A stretch of 64,000 nucleotides of DNA. Origin: Adineta ricciae. Its lineage: Eukaryota; Rotifera; Eurotatoria; Adinetida; Adinetidae. Below, piece by piece: positions 46,309 through 59,400 of the stretch (the first letter of the stretch is position 1; each line of letters opens with the position of its first letter). The notes under the pieces are model-generated. The model saw only the letters and a program-made list of their open reading frames with translations, did no database searches and was not told where the DNA came from. Position numbers and translations under genes: made by a program. The stretch is from contig CAJNOJ010000209.1 of assembly GCA_905250025.1 (NCBI GenBank), forward strand, positions 62,001-126,000, given 5' to 3'.

Positions 46309-47526
46309 TGTGAAAGGACACATGTATCGCAACAAATAACAAAATCTAAACAGCAATAAAATAAAAGCGAAAATAAGCAAAGCGCTAAATTCAAATATCA
46401 CTTGTATTCTTCGTTGCGCAAATTAATATTAAGTAAAACACGATATGAAAGTGATTGAATAAATATCATCGCGAAGTTAACTAATTAATAAAAAAAATCG
46501 ATTCGACATATAAATAATTGAATTATAACTGGATCTCTGGCTGTGCACTGCGCATACAACTGTCCTTGTTGTTTCTGATGAACTGAATCTAACAACGGTT
46601 TGCTAAAAACTATTTCCCAATTCCAACCGATCATTTTGAGATTGTACATTTCGTATGACTGGCTTCACAGACATAAGTACAAAGCAAATTCAGACGTTAA
46701 TTATGTTTGACTTGGTCAATCGTTAAGATTTTATGGTCATCCCAAAGCAGTTTCAATTATGCTCTTAGAAATGATTCATTTAGAAATGTTAATCGGATTG
46801 AAAAGACTACCGTGGAAAGGTCATGCGTAACTTGCAAGTTGACAAACCGTTTCGAAGGACGCCGCATTATTGTAACCGATCAGATCACACGAACAGCGGA
46901 TAACTCAATGATTAGTTTACATTAAAATTCGCAGTTAATTGTTTATCTAATTCACGTCGAACATGTGGATTTAGTCGGATTGAAGAATTTCATGCATTTC
47001 GGCCAAACAGACGTACATGCTTCTCTACGTTCAGACGAGATATAAAGTCAGCTCAATTCAGTTTCATTCATGTTTTCAGAAACTAAATTGATACATTCTG
47101 TTCATTTTTATTGACTATATGTAGTCATATTGAAAAAGAGAGAGACGTGAAATGCGAGCATACAAGTCTCACTCTTATTTGTTCTTACTCGTGCATCATT
47201 ATCTTACCGTTCTTTTCTCACCATAGTTCTTTACAAACAAGAATCCTTCAGACAACATAACTTTCGATGATTGAGGAAAGTCAATGTAAAAACATATCAA
47301 GCCGGTAAGATACGATATGACTGTACGGTTCATTGATGTATTATGTCATCATGTTTATAAAGTGTAACTGGTAGAGTGCATTCGACAGAACAAAAATACG
47401 TTTCGTCTGGTAATCGATACAAAAGGGCGGCCGACTGCTTACATTTACGTTTTGAAACGAGGGACAAGCAGTATAGTGTGATGTATATATTCATTGGTAC
47501 ACTGCGGAAAACCCTTACATCTTTGA
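46309..47526. other. Intergenic, copy B
   Basis: Counterpart of 33291-34518. The 72-codon ORF at 46707-46925 is interrupted in copy A and matches no family. Confidence 0.35.
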
Positions 47527-48390
47527 TTGGTTATCCAACGATCCAGAGAATTCACAGAACTGCAAGTGAGCCTTACAAATGCTTGTTGACTACGTTCACT
47601 GGCATGGCTGTTTCGGCGTATATTGGAGATTTTCAGGGTCTCTCTCAAGACTTTAATGCATTGACTGAAGTTCTGACTCTAGCTATCTCTTTTCGTTGTT
47701 GATTTTGCTGTTTGTGAGTTGAGTTTCTGTTGCTTATTTAAGTGAAATCTTATTATTCTCTTTGAGATCCTCTGTTTTGGGCGTCCTCTCCTGAAGTATT
47801 CGGTAGATGTGCTCTTTTTATCATTACCTTTATGGGATGTACCATTTTTAATGCTGCAACTACAGGTTCTCAAAATATAGAAACCGTTATTATTTTTCAT
47901 TTCTTTGCCGATGTAGTCTTGCCGGCGACGCAGCTGGCTGGAGATCTGTTTAAGGGGTTATGATTATCTTCGCCGGTGTTATCGTATCATCTTCAATCCA
48001 GAAATCGTCGTTTGGATTTGGCGTATTATTGGTACTTTTTGGTTTTGATGAATTACTCGATTGTTAATTATTTCTATGCTGCCAGTGCTCTTGCTGTTAA
48101 TCAAGTTCTTCGTTCGATCTTTAGCGGAACCTTTTGTAAGTCCTTTTTTACATTATTTCTTCGAATTATGGCTATGCTTATAGATCTCTTTACTAGTCAA
48201 ATGCATGATAACTTGGGTATTCATGGGCTACAATGACTCCTGCCTTTCTGGCTCTAATCTGTCTCCTAATACCATACATTTTCTGTACATATCGCCCGAC
48301 CATTCGAGGTACTGGTCGAAAGAATATCTATTATTTACCCCAACATTTAAGGTAACCCAGTTTGAGGTTAATGATCACCTACTGAAATAA
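47527..48390 (+). pseudogene. Decayed MFS transporter (fungal DHA1 type), copy B
   Basis: Same relic as copy A: TGMAVSAYIGDFQGLSQDFN with LTLAISF, then FNAATTGSQNIETVIIFHFF, and YAASALAVNQVLRSIFSG near the end. Most stops are shared with copy A, so the gene was already dead before the copies separated. Copy B has further small deletions (for example at about 47913). Confidence 0.72.
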
Positions 48391-48672
48391 TCATTGTGCA
48401 CGGAACATTTCTCCGTTTGTATGCAATGAAAGTGGCGGTATAGAACTGGAAGACAAAACTTCAAGAAACTCATGCATAGCGCTCTCTTTTCCTTCTACAC
48501 GATCTTTCCATAGTTCTCGACAGAAAAAATTGTTTATTTTTCACCGTTGAAAATTTTTGATTGATGCTTCCATCTACGGGCGAGAATGAATCTGACTCGT
48601 CGTGGAATAAACAAAGAAGAAACGCGCTCAGATCGTTTACACCACACATTGAACGTTCAAACTCAACAGATT

Positions 48673-50422
48673 ATGGTTTGTTTGGAAGATCTACCTAACG
48701 AAATTATCTATCGTATCTTTGATAATCTCAGCGTCAATACGATCATAGTATTTAGTTGTACTTGCAAAAGGTACCTTCAATGTCGTCATTTGTATAACCA
48801 ATATCAACTGAGCTTTCAATCAATATCTAAATCGAATTTTGATTTACTATGTCGACTCATTCGTCCTTCGAATATTATTTCATTGACATTAAGTGATGAT
48901 GATAACGCAACTCCTGGTCAAATTCAAGCGTTTTTAAAAACTTATCCGATCCATCAATTGACTCGTCTGCACTGCTTGAAATTATTTCAAATCGATGAAA
49001 CGCATCTAGAAGATCTATTGAAACCTTTGCAGAAGAGTCCATTAACATCTCTTTATATCGAATATCGACAATATTTTGGAATGCTAAATCATTCAACACT
49101 TACGACTCTCTGTGATATTTTATCATTGAAAACTTTACGAACACTTCATTTAGACATGAGAACCTATCAAACAGAATCGATACAATGGCCACAGATCACG
49201 CAAATCGAATACTTAAGTCTATCTAATTCAACTTTCCATCAGTTCGTTCAAATCATTGGAAGATCGAACACGTTTCGATCGATTTATCTCCGACATGTTT
49301 CTATGAAAGATGTTGATAACCATTCTATCAAATATCTTCCGCTAAAGCAGATCGAATCATTTCGAATCGAAAAAAGTGAATTGTTTTTCGAGAAAATCCC
49401 ATGGTTATTATCATTCATGCCTAAACTTGTTCATCTAAAACTCGAAGGTTTCACTCCTAAACTCGATCAAATCTTCACGAATGATCGATTCGAAGAATTC
49501 ATTCAAATAAATCTACCCGAATTGAAAACTTTTCAATTTTTCATTCGATTTTCACCAGTCGAATTCAAAATAACAAACTCATTAGTCGACTCTTTAATTA
49601 AACAATTCCAGCGGTCATTCTGGACTGAACAATTACAATGTCGCGTCATTTGTGATTTCATTCAAGATTCCAACGAGCTACATGTCTATTCGACTCCTTG
49701 TCCACATCATTATCTGAAGTATTCCGAAGTGTTATCTCTTGCATCAACTTCCATCTCTTCGGAATTGACTTACCTCAGCGAAAGATTAGATTTCGTTTAC
49801 GAACTAGATTTGAATCTCAAAGATCTATCAAAACAAACGAAGGTTAAGATTTGTTTTTCTCAACTCGAAACGCAACGTTTGTATTTAGAATGTTCGGTGC
49901 TTTCCAAATCTAAGAACTTTAAAATTAGCAATTAGTGATCAATATTCATCGTCCGGTTTGGAACATCTTTCCAAGACAATTCATTTGGGAAAATTAAACA
50001 AATTGATTTTGATTATTTCGTCCCGTGGGGATCACCTCGGTATACTTATAAAACGATTCCTTACTTTACTAAACGATCTACCAGCTGTAACAACATTGGA
50101 AATCTTCAATCGATGGTATGGAATATCCTCTCTCGTTCCGCTGGAATATTTTTGTACAATGATTCCGAAAAACATCAAGCATCTGAATGTAGATACGTCG
50201 AATATGAACGAAATTCCTGTACTTATCGAACATCTACCGCATGTATCAAGCTTTAAATTCAAATTTGCGTTCGACAAAGTAATTTTCCTTCAAAAGATAC
50301 TCGACTGGCTGACCGCTAATCGAATCAATTCAACATACATATCAGATATGCATTATTTAGCGATCTGGATTTCGAGACCTGTGAGAAACGTTCAAACGAG
50401 TAAACGAATAAAATTGAATTAG
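48673..50422 (+). CDS. F-box protein with leucine-rich repeats, copy B
   Basis: Two exons (48673-49842 and 49889-50422; 46-nt intron), 567 residues, exactly the length of copy A. The F-box CLEDLPNEIIYRIFDNLSVN is intact. An in-frame ATG at 48586 would add 29 residues (MNLTRRGINKEETRSD...), but the matching frame has a stop in copy A. Amino-acid differences from copy A are scattered and few, with no lesion, so both copies look functional. Confidence 0.8.
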
Positions 50423-50607
50423 AGATGTCAAAATGCTGTATTTGCAAATAAAATATGAAAAGGGTTCATGAGATTTTTTTAAAAAATGAGGAAGAAAATA
50501 TATGCTTGCTTGATGTTGATAATCAGAAGGTTATTGTAATCGCACAGAAATGCTCCTTATTGAAGCTGCTTAGTTAGAGACAAATGGGGATCTTCTATTT
50601 AAATATG

Positions 50608-51270
50608 TAAAGTGCTTAACTTGCTTCGTTTATCTATAAAAAGCATTGTTGGTACAGCACTGTCATCCTTGGAGTTTATTGCACGAGAAATGACTAGATA
50701 TGTAGCCATTCCTATTTTCGTAAGTGGCGTCGTTGGAGGAAGTTTAAAAGTGTTTCGGGAAAACTCCTGTGCGTTTTATCGGACTATTATGTTCTTGGTG
50801 GATATTGAGTGTTAGCTTTGGAACTGATTCAACAGCACCTTCAATATTCCTCTGCAAGATCCGAGGATTTGCTGTTCAAGACTTTACACTCTTATAGTTT
50901 ACTTCTATATGTTCGGCGAGCTTTGGTCAGTTTGTCGCGACCAGTGGAAGTCTACGTTCGCGACAATCGTGTCAGGTCAAAGTAGCATATCGTTTAGTGT
51001 TCTTCTTCAGTCGTCTTTGGCTCCCATCTGGAATCGCATTCTTAATGTTTAACTATGATGTCGTTTCAAGCGGCACCTTTAGTTCGACATGAATTGATGA
51101 AACAATTAACTAGAATTGTACTTGTACATATTGTTTACAATATCTTCTGTGTAGATCCATATCTTATTGTCGTACTACTTGGACGTAATCCCAGCATCAA
51201 TAGCAATCGAGTTATTACAGCAAATTTACAATTCACTATAGTACACAGACCCTTAACTCTTACTATATGA
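50608..51270 (+). pseudogene. Broken rhodopsin-type GPCR, copy B
   Basis: Matches the relic in copy A: LEFIAREMTRYVAIPIFVSG (TM1), FRENSCAFYRTIMFLVDIEC (TM2 start), and LVRHELMKQLTRIVLVHIVY with DPYLIVVLLGRNPS (TM6). The TM3 segment readable in copy A is out of frame here. Confidence 0.58.
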
Positions 51271-52060
51271 CATTTACTGTACGTATGTGAAACGAGAACA
51301 GTTGCATCATGCTAGTTTGATCTCTAGTTTACTGTTCGATCTTCATAAACATTTACACATCACGAGGATTTTGTCATATCAGCTTGTTTATGTCATTTCG
51401 AAGATAATTTTTGTCACAAGTCAACGAACAAATATGCGTGTAGATCCTTCAATTTAATTACTGGACATTTTAAAATAAAAGCGCTTTTCTAGTTCTTTAT
51501 ATTCGGCAGTTTACTTGTCATCTATTTAATTTGAAATAGCATGTTAACTTGTGAAATAAAATTAAAAATCACATAAAAATAGTCGAATGTACTGAGTGCT
51601 GAATCGTTCACCTTTTCATACACAATAGCGCATCGATGAGAAACGATGCACATGTACTAAATTCTTGTGTGTACGTAAGTTGTTTCGACTGCAAATGCTC
51701 TTGAGGAGATAAAGCATGATGATTTGCATTAGCATATGGTATCGATGCAATCTTTCCATTTCACAACTCTGGTGGCACTTATTTGCATGTCTGTCATTCA
51801 TTATCACGGAGAACGTTTATCGTTTATTACCCGCGATTGTTCTTTATGAAGTGACACAGTGTCATTTTACTGATATTTACACCTACTGCATTCCTTCAGA
51901 ATCCATCGTTGATTCAAAAGCAAAGAGTGTTGATGTCAAATAGAACATTAGTTACTGTTACTGACAATATGGTAGTGGAGGGATTGTTCTGCCATGGACG
52001 TCTAACTTGATGTACAAGATGATTTTTATTCACAACAAAAATTGTATTCGTTTGACAAAA
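51271..52060. other. Intergenic, copy B
   Basis: Counterpart of 38602-39421. No features supported. Confidence 0.35.
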
Positions 52061-53108
52061 TTAATTACAACGGAATAGTTTCAATAATTCCTTTCGGAAC
52101 ACCTGCCCGCATAATGTATGAATGTAAAATGTAATGCAGTTATTCAAGAATAAACTGATTACAGAAATGTTAAATATCGTATTCTCAATGGCTCGTTTCA
52201 ATGGTGACTTTGTTTGATAGACCGTTACAATCGAATAGAGCTTGAAGACACCGATAGGAAACGTTGAAATAACAAAGACTGTAACCTATCATCATAAAAA
52301 GGAGCTAACAAAATGAATGAATTTGTCATCTACCACTTACTTGTACGAGTAACATTGTTCGCAATTGTCCATCACGTTTCTGTGCAGCTCGTTTTTCTTG
52401 TGATGCAGACATTCTTCTTGTTCCGACTGCAGCTGCTAGAGAACTATCGCCGAGTTGCACTGCATTCACTCGTGAATGTTTATTATGAACATTTTTGAAC
52501 GTTAAAAATCCGAAAACGATCATCAGTAATGCTGGAACCAAAAGCTCGAAGATGAATTGCAGCAGACTATCGGCAATTTGACACTGAATATTCAATTTCA
52601 ATTGATAACATGATTGTGGAGCACCGAACAGTTGTTGATTGATATCAATACAGTAGAACCCCTCGCCAAATGTAACACAGCCAAATATTAAGACGATAAG
52701 AATCGATAGATATGCACGTTTCTTTGTAATCAGCTGTCGTTTATAGGCACTTGTTGATGACGTGAGATATCGTTCAATACAAGCTAGACTAATAAAGCAA
52801 GCTGCTGTATATCCCGCGTAATATGTGAAGAAAAATCTTAATTTACAAAGTATAGAAAACGTCTGTGATAGATCTACGCCATAACCATTGAGCAAACGAG
52901 GTAAAAGACCCACGACAATAACAAATGAATCAAAAACACTTGAGGCCAAAAGATAGATAACGCAAATATTGTGCTGAAACGTTTTCCGTGTGAATACAAA
53001 TAGGTTTAGTATATTTCCGATAGTTCCGAAAAATAAGAGTGGAATCGGGACATAACGATTGATTGCTTGATTTAAAATGACAAAATTGATTGTTGATGTA
53101 CTATTCAT
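52061..53108 (-). CDS. Rhodopsin-type GPCR (bdelloid orphan class), copy B, complete
   Basis: Two exons joined at an intron of about 60 nt (52278-52337) give about 330 residues. The N-terminus MNSTSTINFVILNQAINRYV carries one NxS/T glycosylation site. Seven hydrophobic segments follow: TM1 PIPLLFFGTIGNILNLFVFT with the GN motif; TM2; TM3 ending CIERYL (ER in place of DRY); TM4; a loop with two Cys (ECL2); TM5 LLQFIFELLVPALLMIVFGF; TM6 at the start of exon 2 (VFVISTFPIGVFKLYSIVTV); TM7 SLFLNNCITFYIHTLCG, with an NxxxxFY-type variant of NPxxY. Ligand unknown. Neighbouring relics show the same receptor class has been gained and lost here. Confidence 0.8.
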
Positions 53109-53882
53109 ATTATAAATTCCGACTTGTACGCAGAATCCGAAACAAATCGACGCGCGTATTCACGTGACTACGTATATAAATATATATGGACGGAACAAAC
53201 AAACACGAAGAAAAACGGAAATCATTAAAAATAGTAGAATAGACTAAGCGCACACATCGAAGCTCTTCATCATTAAGACTCGCTATAATGTAATATCAAC
53301 AAAAGAAATTAATACATTTATATTTCCGTTTGTTTCAAGCTAAGACGTGCACAAGAAAAAAAATATTTTAATGATGTTCTTTAAAAGCAGCCCTGGAGTT
53401 ATAGGGATCAATCATAGTTTCATGAGCTGTATTTTAGTAAACATATTGACTCTGTTGAATTACGTGAAAGGAATAAGACGAATATATGATGATTCTAAGA
53501 ATGAATCTCCGACAATATAAACTTATATATTACTTAATTCTATAGCAGAACTACTTAGTCAATTGATAGGTATGAGATATTATTGTTTTCTGAGCTTATA
53601 TCACCAATAGTAATTGAATATAGAACAAAAAGGCGAAAACTTCGTTTAGAAAGAGATTCTTCATTTTTTTCATTAATCATAGTAGGACAGCTACCATTGC
53701 GAACATAGCTACTAAACAAATTGACTAATATTCCTCGTCAATGAAGAATAACTACGAGAATAGCAGTAGTTAGATGCTGGTCTCGCCGAACTTGCATGTA
53801 AACGATTGCAATTGTACAATGATTGTCTTTTATTGTTAGTAAATCATAAAAAAGGTAATTAGAAGCAAAAAAACTGTGAAAA
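53109..53882. other. Intergenic
   Basis: AT-rich sequence between the GPCR start and the 3' end of the truncated helicase-PARP copy. No ORF of note on either strand. Confidence 0.4.
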
Positions 53883-56448
53883 CTAAGGTCTTTTGTATGT
53901 AATTTTCAAATACGGTAAAGCTTGACCGAAACGATAAACGATATATTCATTATATCCTCCCAGTGTTCCTGCAACTGAATGAAATCCTTTGGGTGCTGAA
54001 ACTAATTCTTTGTTTGCGTTAGTTTGCTTTGATTCGATGCCCAACAATACTTTGCTGTAATACATAACGCGCGTTTGATCCGTTGCATCCGGATGTGTGT
54101 AGTTGTCCGATTTTTTTGGATTATCAGCAAAATATGCACCATGACCTATAGAGTTATAATTAAGCAAACAAAATATCCTTTTTCGAAATGTACAGTTAAA
54201 GAACACTCACCCCAATTTCCTTCTTTACTGTAGTATCGATCATCAAAGCCATAATCTCGAATTCCATCAATGCCAGGACCCTTCGTTCCATGGAATAAGT
54301 GGCGCTCGTTAGGATCAAAGCTTGGACATTGTCTTGCGATGATACTTTTCATTGATTCATATGAATCCTCTAGTAGAGGATTTTTCACTTCTTCTATGGA
54401 AACTATTTGCGTTGTTGATCCAATTGTTCCTGTAAGTTGCTTCTGTAAATCCTTGTATAGTAGTGATGAGTCTCGTAATGCAACAAGAACCGATGGATAT
54501 TTTGGATCCGGATTTGGAACAACTGGAAATGGATCTCCGAGTTGTTTCCAGCCTCGTATTTCGGTCATTTTATGAATTCGTTCGTTAAGAAAATGATCGA
54601 TTGGACGAAGAATTCGAAAACGCTTGTGAGTGATATTATCGACAATAGCCTCAAGTCCGATTGAATATGGCCTTCTCTCAATATCAACACGCATACCTAG
54701 TTCACGTGTGTAACCTTTCTCTAAAGATAAGTTACTCACATCAAAATCAATTCGATCGTGCGTTAATACCACGTGCGGTTCAATTAAATCCATTGTAAAC
54801 GGACCGGTTTTCGCTTCTTCATCAATCAACAAAATATATCGCCACTTGAGTGGATAGACCTTACAAGTTATGCCATACTTATGAAGTTCATCGCGAAAAT
54901 TTTCGACGTCAAAATCTCGGTCGGGTGGTAAATGACAGTCCAGATCGCTCGGAACAACCTCTTTACGAATGCTTGGAATCTTGTTCATCACTATCCATGT
55001 TTTCGGATCAGACGAAACATCAGCTGGCCGAGACGTAACTTTGCCAACAACCCAGTCACGCACAAATCCACCTTCGACTCGGCAATTAAATTTGCATACA
55101 GCTATATGAGCAACAACTTCCATTCGTGTTTCACGTGTGGCTTGCGCGCCTTTTGTACCCTTGTATAGATCAATAGTTGTCCGACAAGGATCGGTGATAT
55201 GTGATATTCGTTCCTCAATCTCGCGATATTGTTTACGATCTCTACCGCGAAGAAGACGAGGAGAAACACCTTAAAACAAAAATCTCCATGAATTATAAAT
55301 GCGATTCGCTTAAGAAAACCTATTTGAGTTTATTTTAGACGATTAAAGTCATTCCCTAGACTGTTTCTAATAGATGCTAAAACTTTGTCTGCAGAAAACG
55401 ATGGTTTTCCTCCTCCGGATACTGACATACCTGTCGATATCTCTTTCTTTTGCTTCAGACTGTACAGAAAAATAACGAAGAATATGATCTTACCAGATTC
55501 TGGACGTCGAATAACTGCACAATCTCTTAACCATCCGAGAAAGGCATTAAATTCTTCTTGAACAAGTTTATAATCGGAAGGTCTGGCTTTAACAGCGACT
55601 TCACACGTTTTGCTCGACATACTCGGAATGATTTTAATTTTAACTTGTTTTTGATTCTCCCATCGCACGATCATTGGTGAAAATATCTTTGGATGGGACA
55701 TAACATATTCCAGATTTCGCTCGAGATTTACATATTCACTCGTATTAGGTTTACTATGATTTTCTAGTTTAAAGCGGAATTCCTGAATCATTTGTTGTCG
55801 AAAATATAACTCGGCATTGAATATTGTTCCGACATGACCTGCTAAATGAATGCCAGTATTATCCATTAATAGGCTATTTAAGTGGGAAAATTCGGATTTG
55901 GCCTTAGTGAATATATTGTTGCTGTTCAGGCATTTTTCTTCGTCAGTATTCAATGAAAACTGACGTGTAATCACGTGCTGTGCCCATTGTGGTTTGATGA
56001 CGCCGATAAACGAAAGAATAGCTTTGGCACGAATTGATGTTGAATAGCGAACGTCACGCGCCAGAATTAATGCTGGCGGAATTTTGAAAGTTTTTCTTGA
56101 TAAGGTAGAGTTAAAATCCATTTCGGCAATATCATCATCGGTCGTACCACAATATCGGACAAAAACATAACTACGACCGTTCAGTTCTCTCATCGATGCG
56201 AATAACTGATCTGAATAGCCAGTTAAGAGAGATTTTGCAATCGACTCCCAGTTCTTTGATTGAACTTGTGCTTCTTTACGGTATTCAACAGACAAATCGA
56301 ATGCTCGTTGTAATGTTGAATATCGTCTCAATGCTTGCCGAAGATTATGTTGAATTTTGGTTAATCCTTGCTTTTCGCAAATACGGCGTAAACTGAATTC
56401 TTTCGCAGATACTGTCTGTTTCATTAAAAGAATGTCATCTAACACATT
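53883..56448 (-). CDS. DEAH helicase-nucleotidyltransferase-PARP protein, 3' half, copy A (5' cut by contig join)
   Basis: Begins at the N at 56449 inside the helicase C-terminal region and runs to a proper stop. The first exon covers the HA2/OB part (SLRRICEKQGLTKIQHNLRQ; PALILARDVRYSTSIRAKAI). A 224-nt intron (55270-55493), deduced because only this splice keeps frame, leads into VSPRLLRGRDR and on to the nucleotidyltransferase-like module (VEGGFVRDWVVGK, then SDLDCHLPP). The PARP domain follows across an intron at about 54148-54212: HLFHGTKGPG, HGAYFADNPKKSDNY and GGYNEYIVYRFGQALPYL, giving the H-Y-E triad, and it ends ITYKRP. Differs from 56450-59009 by a few percent. It is probably the other haplotype of the next gene rather than a separate locus. 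Confidence 0.75.
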
Positions 56449-56449
56449 N
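56449..56449. other. Single N, contig join
   Basis: The sequence before the N ends CTAACACATT, exactly as does the sequence before the N at 59010. Two contigs thus stop at the same base of the same gene. Confidence 0.9.
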
Positions 56450-59400
56450 TGTATGTAATTTTCAAATACGGTCAAGCTTGACCGAAACGATAAACGATAT
56501 ATTCATTATATCCTCCCAGTGTTCCTGCAACTGAATGAAATCCTCTGGGTGCTGAAGCTAATTCTTTGTTTGCGTTAGTTTGCCTTGATTCGATGCCCAA
56601 CAATACTTTGCTGTAATACATAACGCGCGTTTGATCCGTTGCATCCGGATGTGTGTAGTTGTCGGATTTTTTTGGATTATCAGCAAAATATGCACCATGA
56701 CCTATAGAGTTATAATCAAGCAGACACAATATCCTTTTTCGAAATTTACAGTTAAAGAACACTCACCCCAATTTCCTTCTTTGCTGTAGTATCGATCATC
56801 AAAGCCATAATCTCGAATTCCATCAATGCCAGGACCCTTCGTTCCATGGAATAAGTGGCGTTCGTTAGGATCAAAGCTTGGACATTGTCTTGCGATGATA
56901 CTTTTCATTGATTCATAAGAATCCTCTAGTAGAGGATTTTTCACTTCTTCTATGGAAACTATTTGCGTTGTTGATCCAATTGTTCCTGTAAGTTGCTTCT
57001 GTAAATCCTTGTATAGTAATGATGAGTCTCGTAATGCAACAAGAACCGATGGATATTTTGGATCCGGGTTTGGAACAACTGGAAATGGATCTCCGAGTTG
57101 TTTCCAGCCTCGTATTTCGGTCATTTTATGAATTCGTTCATTAAGAAAATGATCGATTGGACGAAGAATTCGAAAACGTTTGTGAGCGATATTATCGACA
57201 ATAGTCTCAAGTTCGATTGAATATGGCCTTCTCTCAATATCAACACGCATACCTAGTTCACGTGTGTAACCTTTCTCTAAGGATAAGTTACTCACATCAA
57301 AATCAATTCGATCTTGTGTTAATACCACGTGCGGTTCAATTAAATCCATTGTAAACGGACCGGTTTGTGCTTCTTCATCAATCAACAAAATATATCGCCA
57401 CTTGAGTGGATAAACTTTACAAGTTATGCCATACTTATGAAGTTCATCGCGAAAACTTTCGACATCAAAATATCCGTCGGGTGGTAAATGACAGTCCAGA
57501 TCGCTCGGAACAACCTCTTTATGAATGCTTGGAATTGATTTGTTCATCACTATCCATGTTTTCGGATCAGACGAAGGACCAGCTGGCCGAGACGTAACTT
57601 TGCCAACAACCCAGTCACGCACAAATCCACCTTCGACTCGGCAACTAAATTTGCATACAGCTATATGAGCAACAACTTCCATTCGTGTTTCACGTGTGGC
57701 TTGCGCGCCTTTTGTACCCTTGTATAGATCAATAGTTGTCCGATCAGGATCGGTGATATGTGATATTCGTTCCTCAATCTCGCGATATAGTGTACGATCT
57801 CTACCGCGAAGAAGACGAGGAGAAACACCTTAAAACAAAAATCTCCACGAATTATAAATGCGATTCGCTTAAGAAAACCTGTTTGAGTTTATTTTAGACG
57901 ATTATAAAGTCATTCCCTAGACTGTTTCTAATAAATGCTAAAACTTTGTCTCTAGAAAACGATGTTGTTCCTCCTCCGGATACTGACATGCCTGTCGATA
58001 TCTCTTTCTTTTGCTTCAGACTGTATAGAAAAATAACGAAGAATGTGATCTTACCAGATTCTGGATGTCGAATAACTGCACAATCTCTTAACCATCCGAG
58101 AAAGGCATTAAATTCTTCTTGAACAAGTTTATAATCGGAAGGTCTGGCTTTAACAACGACTTCACACGTTTTGCTCGACATACTCGGATTGATTTCAATT
58201 TTAACTTGTTTTTGATTCTTCCATCGCAAGATCATTGGTAAAAATATCTTTGGATTGGACATAACATATTCCAGATTTCGCTCGAGATTTACGTATTCAC
58301 TTGTATTAGGTTTACTATGATTTTCTAGTTTAAAGCGGAATTCCTGAATCATTTGTTGTCGAAAATATAACTCGGCATTGAATATTGTTCCGGCATGACC
58401 TGCTAAATGAATACCAGTATTATCCATTAAAAGGTTATTTAAGTGGGAAAATTCGGATTTGGCCTTAGTGAATATATTGTTGCTGCTCAGGCATTTTTCT
58501 TCGTCAGTATTCAATGGAAACTGACGTTCAATCACGTGCTGTGTCCATTGTGGCTTGATGACGCCGATAAACGAAAGAATAGCTTTGGCACGAATTGATG
58601 TTGAATAGCGAACGTCACGCGCCAGAATTAATGCCGGCGGAATTTTGAAAGTTTTTCTTGATAAGGTAGAGTTAAAATCCATTTCGGCAATATCATCATC
58701 GGTCGTACCACTATATCGGACAAAAACATGACTACGACCGTTCAGTTCTCTCATCGATGCGAATAACTGATCTGAATAGCCAGTTAATAGAGATTTTGCA
58801 ATCGACTCCCAGTTCTTTGATTGAACTTGTGCTTCTTTACGGTATTCAACAGACAAATCGAATGCTCGTTGTAATGTTGAATATCGTCTCAATGCTTGCC
58901 GAAGATTATGTTGAATTTTGGTTAATCCTTGCTTTTCGCAAATACGGCGTAAACTGAATTCTTTCGCAGATACTGTCTGTTTCATTAAAAGAATGTCATC
59001 TAACACATTNAGAGATTTTGCAATCGACTCCCAGTTCTTTGATTGAACTTGTGCTTCTTTACGGTATTCAACAGACAAATCGAATGCTCGTTGTAATGTT
59101 GAATATCGTCTCAATGCTTGCCGAAGATTATGTTGAATTTTGGTTAATCCTTGCTTTTCGCAAATACGGCGTAAACTGAATTCTTTCGCAGATACTGTCT
59201 GTTTCATTAAAAGAATGTCATCTAACACATTGATTAATGTCATAAAATCTCCGTCGACACTTTTGTATTGATCTGGAATTGCTTTCAAAATGTTGCTCAT
59301 ATTCAATACACCTAAAATTGACGATAGAATTATTAAATCTCGTCCACAATGGAAGGTTTTTAATGCGGCTAGTACACATTTCGACATTGCCAATGAACCG

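Larger units (their letters stand above)
43537..53030 (+). repeat. Segmental duplication, copy B
   Basis: Matches copy A from the bases before the Ly6-type gene through the GPCR first exon, and then continues past the point where copy A is cut by the N. It may be a true tandem duplication or the other haplotype of copy A placed in series. Confidence 0.85.

Noticed and set aside
46707..46925. 72-codon ORF in copy B as a gene
   Set aside because: The matching frame in copy A is interrupted, and no homologue is recognised.
55330..57894. Stops at 55330 and 57894 as true ends of a helicase-only protein
   Set aside because: The tails after PESG lie in sequence with stops in all frames, while splicing G|GT to VSPRLLRGRDR keeps frame in both copies and uses normal GT..AG ends.
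58600..59300. Internal repeat of about 70 codons in the helicase C-terminal region
   Set aside because: It is an exact 221-bp duplication around an N, identical in length to another join, so it is a contig overlap.
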